From assembly GCF_900696085.1 (NCBI RefSeq), contig NZ_CAADFC020000004.1:62001-126000 (forward strand): a DNA stretch of 64,000 nt, in the 5' to 3' direction. The notes beneath the pieces were generated by a model. The model saw nothing but the letters and a program-made list of their open reading frames with translations, searched no databases and had not been told where the DNA came from. Made by a program: the position numbers and the translations under genes. Below are positions 33,219 through 41,926 of the stretch, piece by piece (position 1 is the first letter of the stretch; every line of letters begins with the position of its first letter). Source of the DNA: Bradyrhizobium ivorense. GTDB lineage: Bacteria > Pseudomonadota > Alphaproteobacteria > Rhizobiales > Xanthobacteraceae.

Positions 33219-33935
33219 ATGCTGCTGGACGTCGCCGGCCTGAAGAAAAGTTTTGGCTCGATCATCGTTGCCGATGACCTCGATCTGTCGATCGCTCCTA
33301 GCGAGGCGGTCGGCATCATCGGGCCGAACGGCGCCGGCAAGACCACGCTGTTCAATCTGATCGGCGGCGGACTTGCGCCGGCGGCAGGCCACATCCGCTT
33401 CGAGGGCCGCGACCTCGCCGGCGTCCCGCCGCAGGGGCGCTGCCGCGCCGGGATTGCGCGCACGCATCAGATTCCGCTGCCGTTCGAAAAGCTCACCGTG
33501 TTCGAGAATCTTTTGGTCGGCGCGGTCTACGGCCGTCAAAAGTCCGAGCGCGAAGCGGCGCAGTCTTGCGGCGAGATCCTCGACCGGCTCGGCCTGCTCA
33601 AGCGAGCCAATGTGCCGGCCGGCTCCCTGACGCTGCTGGAACGCAAGCGTCTCGAGATGGCCCGCGCGCTCGCCACCGCGCCGCGGCTGCTGCTGCTGGA
33701 CGAGATCGCCGGCGGCCTGACCGAAGCCGAATGCGGCGAGCTTGTCGCGACCATTCGCGATATCCGCAAGACCGGCGTCGCCATCCTGTGGATCGAGCAT
33801 GTGGTTCACGCGCTGCTTGCGGTGATCGACCGCTTGGTCGTGCTCAATTTCGGGCGCAAGATCGCCGAGGGCCTGCCGCGCGAGGTGATGGCGCGGCCCG
33901 ACGTGCACCAGATCTATATCGGCATCGAGGCCTGA
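33219..33935 (+). CDS. ABC transporter ATPase (LivG-like)
   Basis: A 238-residue ATPase. Walker A GPNGAGKTTLFNLIGG, signature region LTLLERKRLEMARALATAP (a C-loop lacking the canonical LSGGQ, as is usual in LivG proteins), Walker B LLLLDEIAGGLT and the switch His in LWIEHVVHAL. The GIARTHQIPLPFEKLTVFEN stretch is typical of the LivG subfamily. It lies 23 bases after the binding-protein gene and 3 before the next ATPase gene. Confidence 0.94.
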   Translation: MLLDVAGLKKSFGSIIVADDLDLSIAPSEAVGIIGPNGAGKTTLFNLIGGGLAPAAGHIRFEGRDLAGVPPQGRCRAGIARTHQIPLPFEKLTVFENLLVGAVYGRQKSEREAAQSCGEILDRLGLLKRANVPAGSLTLLERKRLEMARALATAPRLLLLDEIAGGLTEAECGELVATIRDIRKTGVAILWIEHVVHALLAVIDRLVVLNFGRKIAEGLPREVMARPDVHQIYIGIEA

Positions 33936-33938
33936 GGC

Positions 33939-34640
33939 ATGGCGATCCTGCAGACACGCCAGCTCACGGCCTTCTACGGCGATTTCCAGGCGCTCTACGG
34001 CATCGACACCACGCTCGATGCCGGGGAGACCGTGGCCATCATCGGCGCCAACGGGGCAGGGAAGTCGACCTTCCTCAAGGCGATCGCCGGCCTCATTCAT
34101 GGTGCGGCCGACAGCGTGCTGCTCGACGGCACGCCGATCGGCGCGTGCGCCGCCGCCGACATCGTCGGGCTTGGCGTTGCGCTGGTACCGGAGGGGCGGC
34201 GGCTGTTTCCCTCGCTCACCGTGGAGGAGAACCTCCTGATCGGCCGCTACGGCCGCAAGATGGCGGGGCCGTGGACGCTCGATCGCGTCTACGGACTGTT
34301 TCCGGTGCTCAAGGCGCGCCGCCATTCGGCGACACCGACCTTGTCGGGCGGACAGCAGCAGATGGTCGCGATCGGCCGCGCCCTGATGTCCAACCCGCGC
34401 GTGCTGCTGTGCGACGAGATCAGCCTTGGCCTCGCGCCGATCATCATCGCGGACATCTATGCCGGCCTGCCGCAGATCAAGGCGGAAGGCACCAGCGTCG
34501 TCCTGGTCGAGCAGGACATCGTGCAGGCGATGAAGGTCGCCGATCGGGTCTACTGCTTCCAGGAGGGCCGGCTGTCGCTGACCGGCCGCCCGCGCGATCT
34601 GACGCGCGAGCAGATCCACCGCGCCTATTTTGGTTCGTGA
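33939..34640 (+). CDS. ABC transporter ATPase (LivF-like)
   Basis: A 233-residue ATPase: Walker A GANGAGKSTFLKAIAG, C-loop LSGGQQQMVAIGRALMSNP, Walker B VLLCDEISLGLAPII, and EQDIVQAMKVADRVY, with the LivF-type VPEGRRLFPSLTVEENLLIG. It would form the heterodimeric motor with the LivG-like protein. Only one base separates its stop from the first permease ATG. Confidence 0.94.
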   Translation: MAILQTRQLTAFYGDFQALYGIDTTLDAGETVAIIGANGAGKSTFLKAIAGLIHGAADSVLLDGTPIGACAAADIVGLGVALVPEGRRLFPSLTVEENLLIGRYGRKMAGPWTLDRVYGLFPVLKARRHSATPTLSGGQQQMVAIGRALMSNPRVLLCDEISLGLAPIIIADIYAGLPQIKAEGTSVVLVEQDIVQAMKVADRVYCFQEGRLSLTGRPRDLTREQIHRAYFGS

Positions 34641-34641
34641 C

Positions 34642-35511
34642 ATGACCGGTTGGATCGATGCGCTGATTCAAGGTGTGCTGCTCGGCGGGCTCTACGCCCT
34701 GTTCGCGGCGGGACTGTCGCTGATGTTCGGCGTGATGCGGCTGGTCAACCTCGCCCATGGCGACCTCATCGTGCTCGCCGCTTTCGCGATCCTCGTCATC
34801 GCGGGCAAGCTCGGCCTCGATCCCTTTGTCGCGGTGCTGGTGGCGATCCCGATCCTGTTCGTCATCGGATTTGCGCTGCAATACGTGCTGTTGAACCGGA
34901 CGCTCGGGCGCGACCTGCTGGCGCCGCTGCTCGTCACCTTCGGCCTGTCGATCATCATCCAGAACGGGTTGCTGCAGTTGTTCTCCGCCGACAGCCAGCG
35001 CCTGCGCGCGGGCGCGATCGAGACGGCGTCGATCCCGCTTGGCGGCGGCATTGCGGTCGGCGTCGTGCCGCTGTTGACACTTGTGTCGGCGATCGCCGTG
35101 ATCGTGTTCCTCAATCTGATCTTCTACCGCACCCCGATCGGCCGCGCTTTCCGGGCGACCTCGGACGATCTCGAAGTGGCGCAGCTCATGGGCATCGACA
35201 TCAACCGCGTCTTTGCGACCGCCATGGCCGTCGCTTTCGTCGTCATCGCGATCGCGGCGCTGTTCCTCGGGTTGCGCGCGAATTTCGATCCGACCATCGG
35301 ACCAGCGCGTCTGCTCTATGCGTTCGAGGCCGTGATCATCGGCGGTCTCGGCAGTTTTTGGGGGACGCTCGCCGGCGGCATTGTGCTCGGGCTCGCGCAG
35401 ACCATCGGCGCGCGCATCGATCCGGAGTGGCAGATTCTGGCCGGGCATCTTGCCTTCCTGGTGGTTCTCGTGATCAGGCCGCGCGGCCTGTTTCCCCGCG
35501 CGCAGGACTGA
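34642..35511 (+). CDS. ABC transporter permease (LivH-like)
   Basis: A 289-residue inner-membrane permease with about eight hydrophobic helices. The N-terminus GVLLGGLYALFAAGLSLMFG and VMRLVNLAHGDLIVLAAF is the LivH signature; the cytoplasmic coupling segment FRATSDDLEVAQLMGIDINR and GGLGSFWGTLAGGIVLGL follow. ATG 34642 is one base after the preceding stop. Works with the following LivM-like permease. Confidence 0.94.
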   Translation: MTGWIDALIQGVLLGGLYALFAAGLSLMFGVMRLVNLAHGDLIVLAAFAILVIAGKLGLDPFVAVLVAIPILFVIGFALQYVLLNRTLGRDLLAPLLVTFGLSIIIQNGLLQLFSADSQRLRAGAIETASIPLGGGIAVGVVPLLTLVSAIAVIVFLNLIFYRTPIGRAFRATSDDLEVAQLMGIDINRVFATAMAVAFVVIAIAALFLGLRANFDPTIGPARLLYAFEAVIIGGLGSFWGTLAGGIVLGLAQTIGARIDPEWQILAGHLAFLVVLVIRPRGLFPRAQD

Positions 35512-35515
35512 AGCG

Positions 35516-36592
35516 ATGGACGACACCGCAGCCGGTCCATCCCATAGCTTTCGCATCAAGACGGCCGGCCGCGGCTCGCACGCGGCCCTGGCCGCCGTCA
35601 TCGTCGCGCTGCTGGTGCTGACGCTGCTGCCGCTGTTCGCGGGCCGCACCCTGATCCAGGATTTGATCTTCCTGTTTTACATGCTGGCGCTGGCGCAGTG
35701 CTGGAACCTGCTTGCGGGCTATGCCGGCCTGATCTCGGTCGGCCAGCAAGCCTTTGTCGGCCTCGGCGGCTATCTCTTGTTCGCGCTCACGCTGATCGGC
35801 GGTCTCAATCCGCTGCTGGCGATTCCGCTCGCCGGTGTGATCGCGGCGCTGTTCGCATTGCCGACTGCGCTGGTCGTGTTCCGCCTGCGCGGCGCCTATT
35901 TCGCGATTGGCACCTGGGTGGTGGCAGAGGTCTATCGCCTGACCTTCGCACAAATCAAGCCGCTCGGCGGCGGCACCGGAACGTCGCTCACGCCGGCCGT
36001 CACCTCGTCGGTGCCCGGCATCGAATGGGTCAAGGCGCTGCTGGACGTGCGCACCCCCGCGGCACGCGACATCGTCTCCTACTGGATTGCGCTGGCGTTG
36101 CTGGTGGCGACGCTCGCGGCCGTCTATCTGATCCTGCGCTCGCGCCGCGGCCTTGCGCTCGGTGCGATCCGCGACCACGAAGCGGCTGCGGCGAGCCTCG
36201 GCGTCGACATCTATCGGGTCAAGCTCGCCGTCTATGTCGCAACCGCCGCCATGACCGGCATGATCGGCGCGCTGATCTATCTGCAGAAGGCCCGGATCTC
36301 GCCCGATGCCGGCTTCGCGGTGCTGGACTGGACCGCCTATGTCATCTTCATCGTCGTGATCGGCGGCATCGGCACGATGGAGGGGCCGGTGATCGGCGCC
36401 ATCATCTTCTATCTCATGCAGCGTTATCTCGCCGATTTCGGCGCCTGGTATCTGATTCTCCTCGGCACCCTCGGCATCCTCGTCATGCTGTTCGCGCCGA
36501 AAGGGCTCTGGGGCCTCGTCGCCGAGCGCTACGATGTGACGCTGTTTCCGACGCGGCGCCGGCTGATCGCCGAGGCCCGGCCAAAATCCTAA
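35516..36592 (+). CDS. ABC transporter permease (LivM-like)
   Basis: A 358-residue inner-membrane permease with about nine to ten hydrophobic helices; LivM hallmarks are WNLLAGYAGLISVGQQAFVG, RGAYFAIGTWVVAEVYRL, the coupling segment AIRDHEAAAASLGVDIYRVK, and GGIGTMEGPVIGAIIFYL. It is the last transporter gene; its TAA stop is the first three bases of a palindromic repeat element at 36590. Confidence 0.94.
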   Translation: MDDTAAGPSHSFRIKTAGRGSHAALAAVIVALLVLTLLPLFAGRTLIQDLIFLFYMLALAQCWNLLAGYAGLISVGQQAFVGLGGYLLFALTLIGGLNPLLAIPLAGVIAALFALPTALVVFRLRGAYFAIGTWVVAEVYRLTFAQIKPLGGGTGTSLTPAVTSSVPGIEWVKALLDVRTPAARDIVSYWIALALLVATLAAVYLILRSRRGLALGAIRDHEAAAASLGVDIYRVKLAVYVATAAMTGMIGALIYLQKARISPDAGFAVLDWTAYVIFIVVIGGIGTMEGPVIGAIIFYLMQRYLADFGAWYLILLGTLGILVMLFAPKGLWGLVAERYDVTLFPTRRRLIAEARPKS

Positions 36593-36687
36593 AGCGCGAT
36601 GCGACTAGGTTGATCATCGCGCTTTAGCTTCTTGTTTGAGCATGATCTTCTTCGGAAAACCGCTGCGCACTTTTCCGGATCATGCTC
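36590..36687. repeat. Pair of palindromic (REP-like) elements, probable terminator
   Basis: Two hairpins back to back. TAAAGCGCGATG (36590-36601) pairs with CATCGCGCTTTA (36615-36626), and GAGCATGATC (36638-36647) with GATCATGCTC (36678-36687), the latter enclosing GGAAAAC...CTTTTCC. Elements of exactly this kind are scattered through Bradyrhizobium and Rhodopseudomonas genomes. They begin in the permease stop codon and end at the stop of the convergent gene, so they probably serve as a bidirectional terminator. Confidence 0.8.
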
Positions 36688-37526
36688 TAGTCCGCCGGCG
36701 CGTAGCTGCTGGTGCGATCATCTTGCGATGCGCTGCGTTCGGGGCTCCCTGCGGCATTCAACAGCTCTTCCAGCCAGGTTTCGCCCCGGAAGCTGCGATA
36801 CTGCTCGGCACGCAATCGATCGGCCAAACGCCCGGTCGGAAGCACGACGTCGTCATACGTCATCACCGCGTCCTTGGCGATATCGCGTTTCAGCCGGCAC
36901 CCCTCCACGAGGCCTTCCGGCAAGTAGCGGCGGGCGCACATCTCGTCGCTGTTCACCGCCTCGCCATACGTCATGTACATGCCGTAGTCGTCGAGGATTT
37001 CGCCCGCCTTCAGGTCGCGCTTGGCGACGGCGCAGACCTCGACCACGGGACCGCCGAGCGGCGTGGTGGTCGGATCTCTGAACAGGAAAGCCCGCGCAAT
37101 GGCGTTCGGGGCTTCGAAATGCACCAGATGATAGGGGATGAAGAACGAATAAAGCGGTCCTGGCCCCATCTTGTACAGTTCGAGGTAGTGCCGCTGCTTC
37201 GGATCGGGGTGCTCGGCCAGGCAATAGACCTTGGTCAGCGGCGTCCCCACCACGTAATCGATCGCGCCGCCGAGCCTGCGCAGTTCCTCGATGTCGTACA
37301 ATTCACCGATCTTGAGCACGTCGCCGGTGTATTGCCGTCCGCGTGACATGCCGCGCGTGCGCACCTTGAAGCCGGTCGCGTTGGCCACGATGCTCTGCTC
37401 GAAGCTGATCTTGGTGCCGTCGGCGAAGCTCGTCACCATCGCGGGGTTCTGTCCCCAGCGTTCGGCAAAACCCTTTTGCGTGGTCGGGTCGGCGATGCCC
37501 CACCTTGGTAGCGGGCGATGCCCCAT
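36687..37526 (-). pseudogene. Truncated SAF-domain NAD(P)-dependent oxidoreductase
   Basis: About 280 codons remain. From residue ~13 the sequence (DPTTQKGFAERWGQNP, SFADGTKISFEQ, VDYVVGTPL-like, HYLELYKMGPGPLYSF, YHLVHFE) matches the C-terminal two-thirds of a family of homoserine-dehydrogenase-like oxidoreductases with a C-terminal SAF domain (GGPVVEVCAVAKRDLKAGEI, GLVEGCRLKRDIAKDAV). Full-length members are, as I recall, about 430-460 residues and begin with a Rossmann domain (VGxIGAGxMG), which is absent here. The break is near 37490; what lies upstream is unrelated DNA followed by the polysaccharide block. ATG 37526 could still give a product, but without the cofactor domain. Confidence 0.7.
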
Positions 37527-37658
37527 CGAAAGCCCGGAACTAGGGCGGCAGTCGCCGCCGCAGCTGCAGAGAACGCGATCATCCTCGATCTTCTGCGGGA
37601 TTTGCTGCGACCTATGGCAGCGCTCCGGGCTGCCCCGCCACGCGTGCCAGTCAGCCGG

Positions 37659-39032
37659 CTACGGACAATGCCGCGGCTTGCGCCTGTTCGGAACTAGTTG
37701 AGGTGGTCGATAGCTCCTCAAGCCACCCACTTCTTTGATGAGTTCCGCATCAAGGGCGAGCCGCGCAGCTTTCTGCAGGCGACGAAAGGGTATGTCAGCG
37801 CGATCTGCCATTTCCAGTAGGCTGTGTTTGCCGTCAGCCAGGTTCAGAACCCACAAGAGCTCCATTTGACTGGCGCCGCCGGCCTCCTTTTGCCCTGCAA
37901 TCGCCCGATATAGTCCGCGCCGCCCGAGTTGGGGCTCACCTCTTCCGTCGGTTCTTACGTAGGTGCGGTTCGCGTCTAGCAGGTCGAGCAAAGTAGCCAC
38001 CACCGCATAGGATTGATCGAGTGCTTCGGGTCTCACAAAATCGGGATTGTCTGCCGATGTGTGGTACTCCGGGAAAGTCCCGTGAACGCTGCGCATCAAG
38101 CAGCCCATCGGAAGGTCAAAGGCCGGTGAACAAAATTGTCGTTCGTCATAGCCATATGGATTGAACGCCATGATTTCGTGAGGATGACCTGAATGGTGCA
38201 GAACGTGCGCCATGGCACCGTCTATCGATGCGCCGCTCCGGCTCTTTTTGTAGTGAAAGCGACCACGATCGCCGACACACGTAAGTACCAAGCCATGGCA
38301 AACTCTATCGAGACGGCTCTCGTTGTGTGCGAGCCAGGTGATTGCGCCTATCGTTGCTGGAATGAATAAAAAGCGGTAGCTCAATCGTCGCTCGCGCTGC
38401 GCCTGTCGCAGTGCCAGCGCTAGAGCTACGGCAATTCCGGAAAGATTATCGTTCGCCAAACTCGGATGGCAGATATGAGCGGTAATCAGCACCTCGTCCG
38501 ACAGCTCGCCGGGAAGAAACAACTCGCCGTAGGTAAGCGACCCCGGCGAAAGATCGCTGTCGATGTCGATGCGGTAAGATTCGTCTTGCATCGCTTGCCA
38601 AAGATTGTCCGTCATGCAGAAGCCCCAATCGTCGGCAAAATATCCGGTACGATAGGGAATAAGCTCGGGCTGGTCGGGAAGCGTATGGACGTGTTGCGCA
38701 AGCTCAGCGCGGCTGACCTCCTTGTGAATCGGCTTGCTGTAACCTACGACGTGCAGGTTGTTGTCCGCAAAATTAACGAGACAGCGACCGTCGAGTGATC
38801 TAATCGTAGCGCTCCGAATATTCCATTCCAGCGGGACTTCCCAATCAAGCACCGCAGTGCCACTAGGAACTTCTCTGATCTCCAATTGACTATGTCGAGC
38901 CAAGATCGCCAGCGTTTTGCGAACGCCGGCGCCGGTAATGCTTCGATTAATCGGAAAAAGCTCCCGAACCAAACCGTGAAGATCGATTGGGGGAGCCTCC
39001 ACTGAGTTGGATAGGTTTTTCCTTACCGACAT
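37659..39032 (-). CDS. DUF4910-type aminopeptidase-like protein
   Basis: A 457-residue protein of the DUF4910 group found in polysaccharide gene clusters. The N-terminal part (LVRELFPINRSITGAGVRKT) is characteristic; the zinc-peptidase core has VLITAHICHPSLANDNLSG (metal-binding His and Asp), FIPATIGAITWLAHNE and FPEYHTSADNPDFV (distal His). A C-terminal winged-helix-like region (WVLNLADGKHSLLEMADRAD) ends the protein. The substrate is unknown; members accompany sugar-nucleotide genes and may act on an aminoacyl or amide group in a decorated sugar. AT-richer codon use than genes at either side. Confidence 0.8.
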   Translation of the reverse strand: MSVRKNLSNSVEAPPIDLHGLVRELFPINRSITGAGVRKTLAILARHSQLEIREVPSGTAVLDWEVPLEWNIRSATIRSLDGRCLVNFADNNLHVVGYSKPIHKEVSRAELAQHVHTLPDQPELIPYRTGYFADDWGFCMTDNLWQAMQDESYRIDIDSDLSPGSLTYGELFLPGELSDEVLITAHICHPSLANDNLSGIAVALALALRQAQRERRLSYRFLFIPATIGAITWLAHNESRLDRVCHGLVLTCVGDRGRFHYKKSRSGASIDGAMAHVLHHSGHPHEIMAFNPYGYDERQFCSPAFDLPMGCLMRSVHGTFPEYHTSADNPDFVRPEALDQSYAVVATLLDLLDANRTYVRTDGRGEPQLGRRGLYRAIAGQKEAGGASQMELLWVLNLADGKHSLLEMADRADIPFRRLQKAARLALDAELIKEVGGLRSYRPPQLVPNRRKPRHCP

Positions 39033-39124
39033 GAGCTGCTCACTCCCTTGACCGGAAATTCGGCCAGCATCATAGCGGACAAACCCTCGTGCGCAGCGGG
39101 TAACTACATGGCAGCATGCCTTCC

Positions 39125-39853
39125 CTAGTCGAGGGGTTTGAGCATGGGCCGTAGATACAGATCGGTAATTTCTGCCGTTCTCCCAATAGTGAGCGCGAAC
39201 AGCACCGCTTCAGCGACGTCCTCCGGTTGCAGCATTCGATCTGGATCATATCGTTTACCGGAGATTTCGTGAAGGTCGACTTGCCTTTGAGTTGCGGTGG
39301 TGCCGGGAAAGATCGTCGTCACCCTAACTCCGGCTTCATTGACCTCGTCCCGCAAAGCGTTCGCGATCGATCGCATCGCTTGCTGGGTGGCTGCGTAAGT
39401 ACCGCGGCCGTCGGTTTTACTTGCGCGGGTTATCGATGAGTTGACAAAAACAATCTGTCCGGATGCTGCGCGCAAGGAACGCAGCAAGAGCTGGGTCAAG
39501 ATGTAAGGTCCACGAACGTTTGTCACATACTGCGCGTCAAAGTCAGCCACGGGCGCAGTTTCTGTCCTCCCTAATTTTATTATTCCTGAGGAATGGATCA
39601 ATGCATCGATCCGAGCAAAATCGGCTTGTATCTTCTTAGCAAGTTCCTCCAGCTGCGCATCATCAGTCATATCGCACGGATAAGCCGATGCGAGGGAGCC
39701 ACACTCCATCGCGAGTTTCTCAAGAACTGACTGGCGCCGCCCGATCAGAACAACCCTTGCTTTGGAGCGAGCGAGAACTGAGGCTGTCGCACGCCCAATG
39801 CCGGAACTTGCACCTGTGACCAAGGCCGTCATGTTCTCCAGGGATCTGGACAT
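39125..39853 (-). CDS. Short-chain dehydrogenase with YxxxQ active site
   Basis: A 242-residue SDR: cofactor motif ALVTGASSGIGRATASVL, then CDMTDDAQLEEL, ALIHSSGI (in place of the usual NNAG), and FVNSSITRAS with the catalytic Ser. The active-site motif reads YAATQ, so the normally invariant catalytic Lys of YxxxK is Gln (codon CAG). ATG 39853 was chosen because it gives the normal SDR N-terminus. It sits between the DUF4910 protein and a C-methyltransferase in the AT-richer block. It may be an inactive or altered-chemistry paralogue, or a regulatory subunit. Confidence 0.85.
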   Translation of the reverse strand: MSRSLENMTALVTGASSGIGRATASVLARSKARVVLIGRRQSVLEKLAMECGSLASAYPCDMTDDAQLEELAKKIQADFARIDALIHSSGIIKLGRTETAPVADFDAQYVTNVRGPYILTQLLLRSLRAASGQIVFVNSSITRASKTDGRGTYAATQQAMRSIANALRDEVNEAGVRVTTIFPGTTATQRQVDLHEISGKRYDPDRMLQPEDVAEAVLFALTIGRTAEITDLYLRPMLKPLD

Positions 39854-39978
39854 CAAAATTCCCCTTGGACATTGCCGGGCCAAAACCTGTTCCGAGGCCA
39901 GCTGCGAACCCACCACCATCATGGAGACATCTTTCGACTGGCGCCCCGAAGCCTACCCTTGAAACGGTGCCACACTAG

Positions 39979-41241
39979 CTAGTTCTCGATGAATGCCTTC
40001 GGCCCCGGCACAATGAATTGGCCTCCCCATGACTTGATTGCCGACATCTGATCCTTGATCTCGTCCTTCAGATTCCAAGGTAAAATCAGAACGAAATCAG
40101 GTTTTGCCTCAAAAATCGCTTCGGGGGGAAAGATTGGAATGCGAACACCCGGCAGATACCGCCCCTGTTTTGACGGCGCACGATCCACGGTGAAGTCAAG
40201 GAAGTCGCTCCCGATTCCGCAATAATTTAGAAGCGTCACGGCTTTGGCGGGCGCGCCGTATCCTACGACCTTCTTGCCGTCACACTTCAACTCAATGAGG
40301 AGTTCGAGAAGATCGCGCTTGGTCGCTTTGACCGATTCACTCCAGGCGACGTAGGTAGCGTCGTCATCAAGACCGTAGGCCCGCTCATCCGCGAGAACCT
40401 GCGCCACGCGAGAAGTTTGCGCATGATTGGACTGCGCATGACACACAAAAAACCGAATGGATCCACCGTGGGTCTTGAGCAATTCGACATCGAAGACGCG
40501 CAAGCCGGCTGCTGCGAAGATGCGTTGTCCGGCAATCAACGACAAATAGGAAAAATGCTCATGATAGATGGTGTCAAATTCATGCAGCTGCATCAGTCTA
40601 AGGAGGTGCTGTACTTCGAACGTGGCCACGCCCTCCGGGGCGAGTAATATTCTCACACCAGACACGAAATCATTGATGTCTGGCACGTGCGCTAGAACGT
40701 TGTTTCCAGTAATCAAATCCGCGGTCCAGCCCTCGCTGACCAATTTGTGTGAATAGGCCTCGCCGAAAAATTCAATGCGCGTGTCGATGCCTTTTGCCAG
40801 GCCGGCCAGCGCAACACTTTCGCATGGTTCGATACCCAGGCACTTGATGCCTTTTGCCATCGAGTACTGCAGCAGATAGCCGTCGTTCGACGCAATCTCG
40901 ACATGGCGGGAGGCGGCAGCGAGGCCGAAGCGCCTGGTAACATCCTCAACATAGGTTTGAGCGTGGTTCAGCCACGAGCTCGAATTCGAGGAGAAGTACG
41001 CATAGTCGGCGCGAAATATTTTGTCTGCCGCCAGCAGATCGAGGGTCTGGACCAGGCGGCAGTTGCGGCAGACCAACACCTTGAGCGGATAGAACGGTTC
41101 GGCCTTCGCGCAATCCGCCGGGTCGACATAGTCGTTGGCGACCGGCGAGAGGCCGAGGTCGACGAGTGTCAGCGTCAGCTTCGACCGACAATGGCGGCAT
41201 TTGGGTTCGGTCCCGACGACTGTTGGCAGATTCAGATTCAT
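39979..41241 (-). CDS. Sugar-nucleotide C-methyltransferase
   Basis: A 420-residue three-domain protein: N-terminal zinc-binding domain (CRHCRSKL and CRNCRLVQTL, residues ~15-70), SAM-dependent methyltransferase (~90-260; HVEIASNDGYLLQY, DLITGNNVLAHVPDINDF, FEVQHLLRLM), and the C-terminal domain (KKVVGYGAPAKAVTLLNYCG, PGVRIPIFPPEAI). This is the NovU/TylC3-like C-3 or C-5 methyltransferase layout that acts on 4-keto-6-deoxysugar nucleotides. Start ATG 41241, alternative 41259. Together with the cytidylyltransferase and 3,5-epimerase-like gene it indicates a branched (C-methylated) deoxysugar. Confidence 0.9.
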   Translation of the reverse strand: MNLNLPTVVGTEPKCRHCRSKLTLTLVDLGLSPVANDYVDPADCAKAEPFYPLKVLVCRNCRLVQTLDLLAADKIFRADYAYFSSNSSSWLNHAQTYVEDVTRRFGLAAASRHVEIASNDGYLLQYSMAKGIKCLGIEPCESVALAGLAKGIDTRIEFFGEAYSHKLVSEGWTADLITGNNVLAHVPDINDFVSGVRILLAPEGVATFEVQHLLRLMQLHEFDTIYHEHFSYLSLIAGQRIFAAAGLRVFDVELLKTHGGSIRFFVCHAQSNHAQTSRVAQVLADERAYGLDDDATYVAWSESVKATKRDLLELLIELKCDGKKVVGYGAPAKAVTLLNYCGIGSDFLDFTVDRAPSKQGRYLPGVRIPIFPPEAIFEAKPDFVLILPWNLKDEIKDQMSAIKSWGGQFIVPGPKAFIEN

Positions 41242-41334
41242 AGGTGCTTCTCCGAGCAATCTGACATCGTGCGATGCCGCCCTTTGCAGGCGCTCAACTC
41301 TCTCGCAGATTCTGCGCTGTGTTCGCAGAAGTCG

Positions 41335-41913
41335 TCACGCGGCCGACTTTGTAGGCGACATCCTGCGCTCAATTTCGTCCTCGACCTCACGCAATGGGCG
41401 GAACGCCTGATCCCTTGATGAGATCACGGAGACAGGTAGCGGCCATCTGAGCCCCAGCCACGGATCGTCGTAGGGAAGCCCGCCTTCAGCGCCCGGCGTA
41501 TAGAATTCGCCCATCTGGTAGGTCGTGTCCGTGTTGTCGAGCAGCACCTGATAACCGTGCGCGAAGCGCTCGGGCACATAGAGCGCTGTCATATTGTCCT
41601 CGTTCAACTCGATAGAGATATGCTCCAGGTAGGTCGAGCTCTCGGGTCGCAGGTCGACGATGATATCGAGAATGGCGCCACGCGTGCATCGAACCAGCTT
41701 GCTCTCTGCGGCGGGTGGATACTGAAAGTGCATACCCCGCAGGGTGCCTTTCCGTGCGTTTGAGGCAACGTTGGCCTGCGCGATCACGGCCTTCAGCCCA
41801 TGGTCGCGAAACTCCTTCTGACAGAAGGCCCGCGCGAAGAAGCCCCGCTCGTCCTTCATGCGGTCGAGATCGATGATGTAGGCGCCCTTAAGCTTCGTCT
41901 CGGTGAAGATCAT
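41335..41913 (-). CDS. dTDP-4-dehydrorhamnose 3,5-epimerase-family protein
   Basis: A 192-residue cupin of the RmlC/RfbC family, which epimerises 4-keto-6-deoxyhexose nucleotides. Seen: GAYIIDLDRMKDERGFFARAF, ASNARKGTLRGMHFQYPPA (the catalytic His is in LRGMHFQ), RGAILDIIVDLRPES, YVPERFAHGYQVL and PYDDPWLGLRWP. GGGAGG lies ahead of ATG 41913. With a neighbouring cytidylyl- rather than thymidylyltransferase, the substrate is more likely a CDP-sugar than dTDP-rhamnose precursor, so I do not use rfbC. Confidence 0.88.
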   Translation of the reverse strand: MIFTETKLKGAYIIDLDRMKDERGFFARAFCQKEFRDHGLKAVIAQANVASNARKGTLRGMHFQYPPAAESKLVRCTRGAILDIIVDLRPESSTYLEHISIELNEDNMTALYVPERFAHGYQVLLDNTDTTYQMGEFYTPGAEGGLPYDDPWLGLRWPLPVSVISSRDQAFRPLREVEDEIERRMSPTKSAA

Positions 41914-41926
41914 TGGTTGCCTCCCT

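Noticed and set aside
32868..34643. 591-codon minus-strand frame
   Set aside because: Antisense to the ABC transporter ATPase genes, which show Walker A and B motifs.
34477..35649. 390-codon minus-strand frame
   Set aside because: Antisense to the LivH-like permease; extremely Arg/His/Glu-rich, a typical shadow of membrane-protein codons.
37291..37701. 136-codon plus-strand frame over the island junction
   Set aside because: No ribosome site or family; overlaps the truncated oxidoreductase and the aminopeptidase end in antisense.
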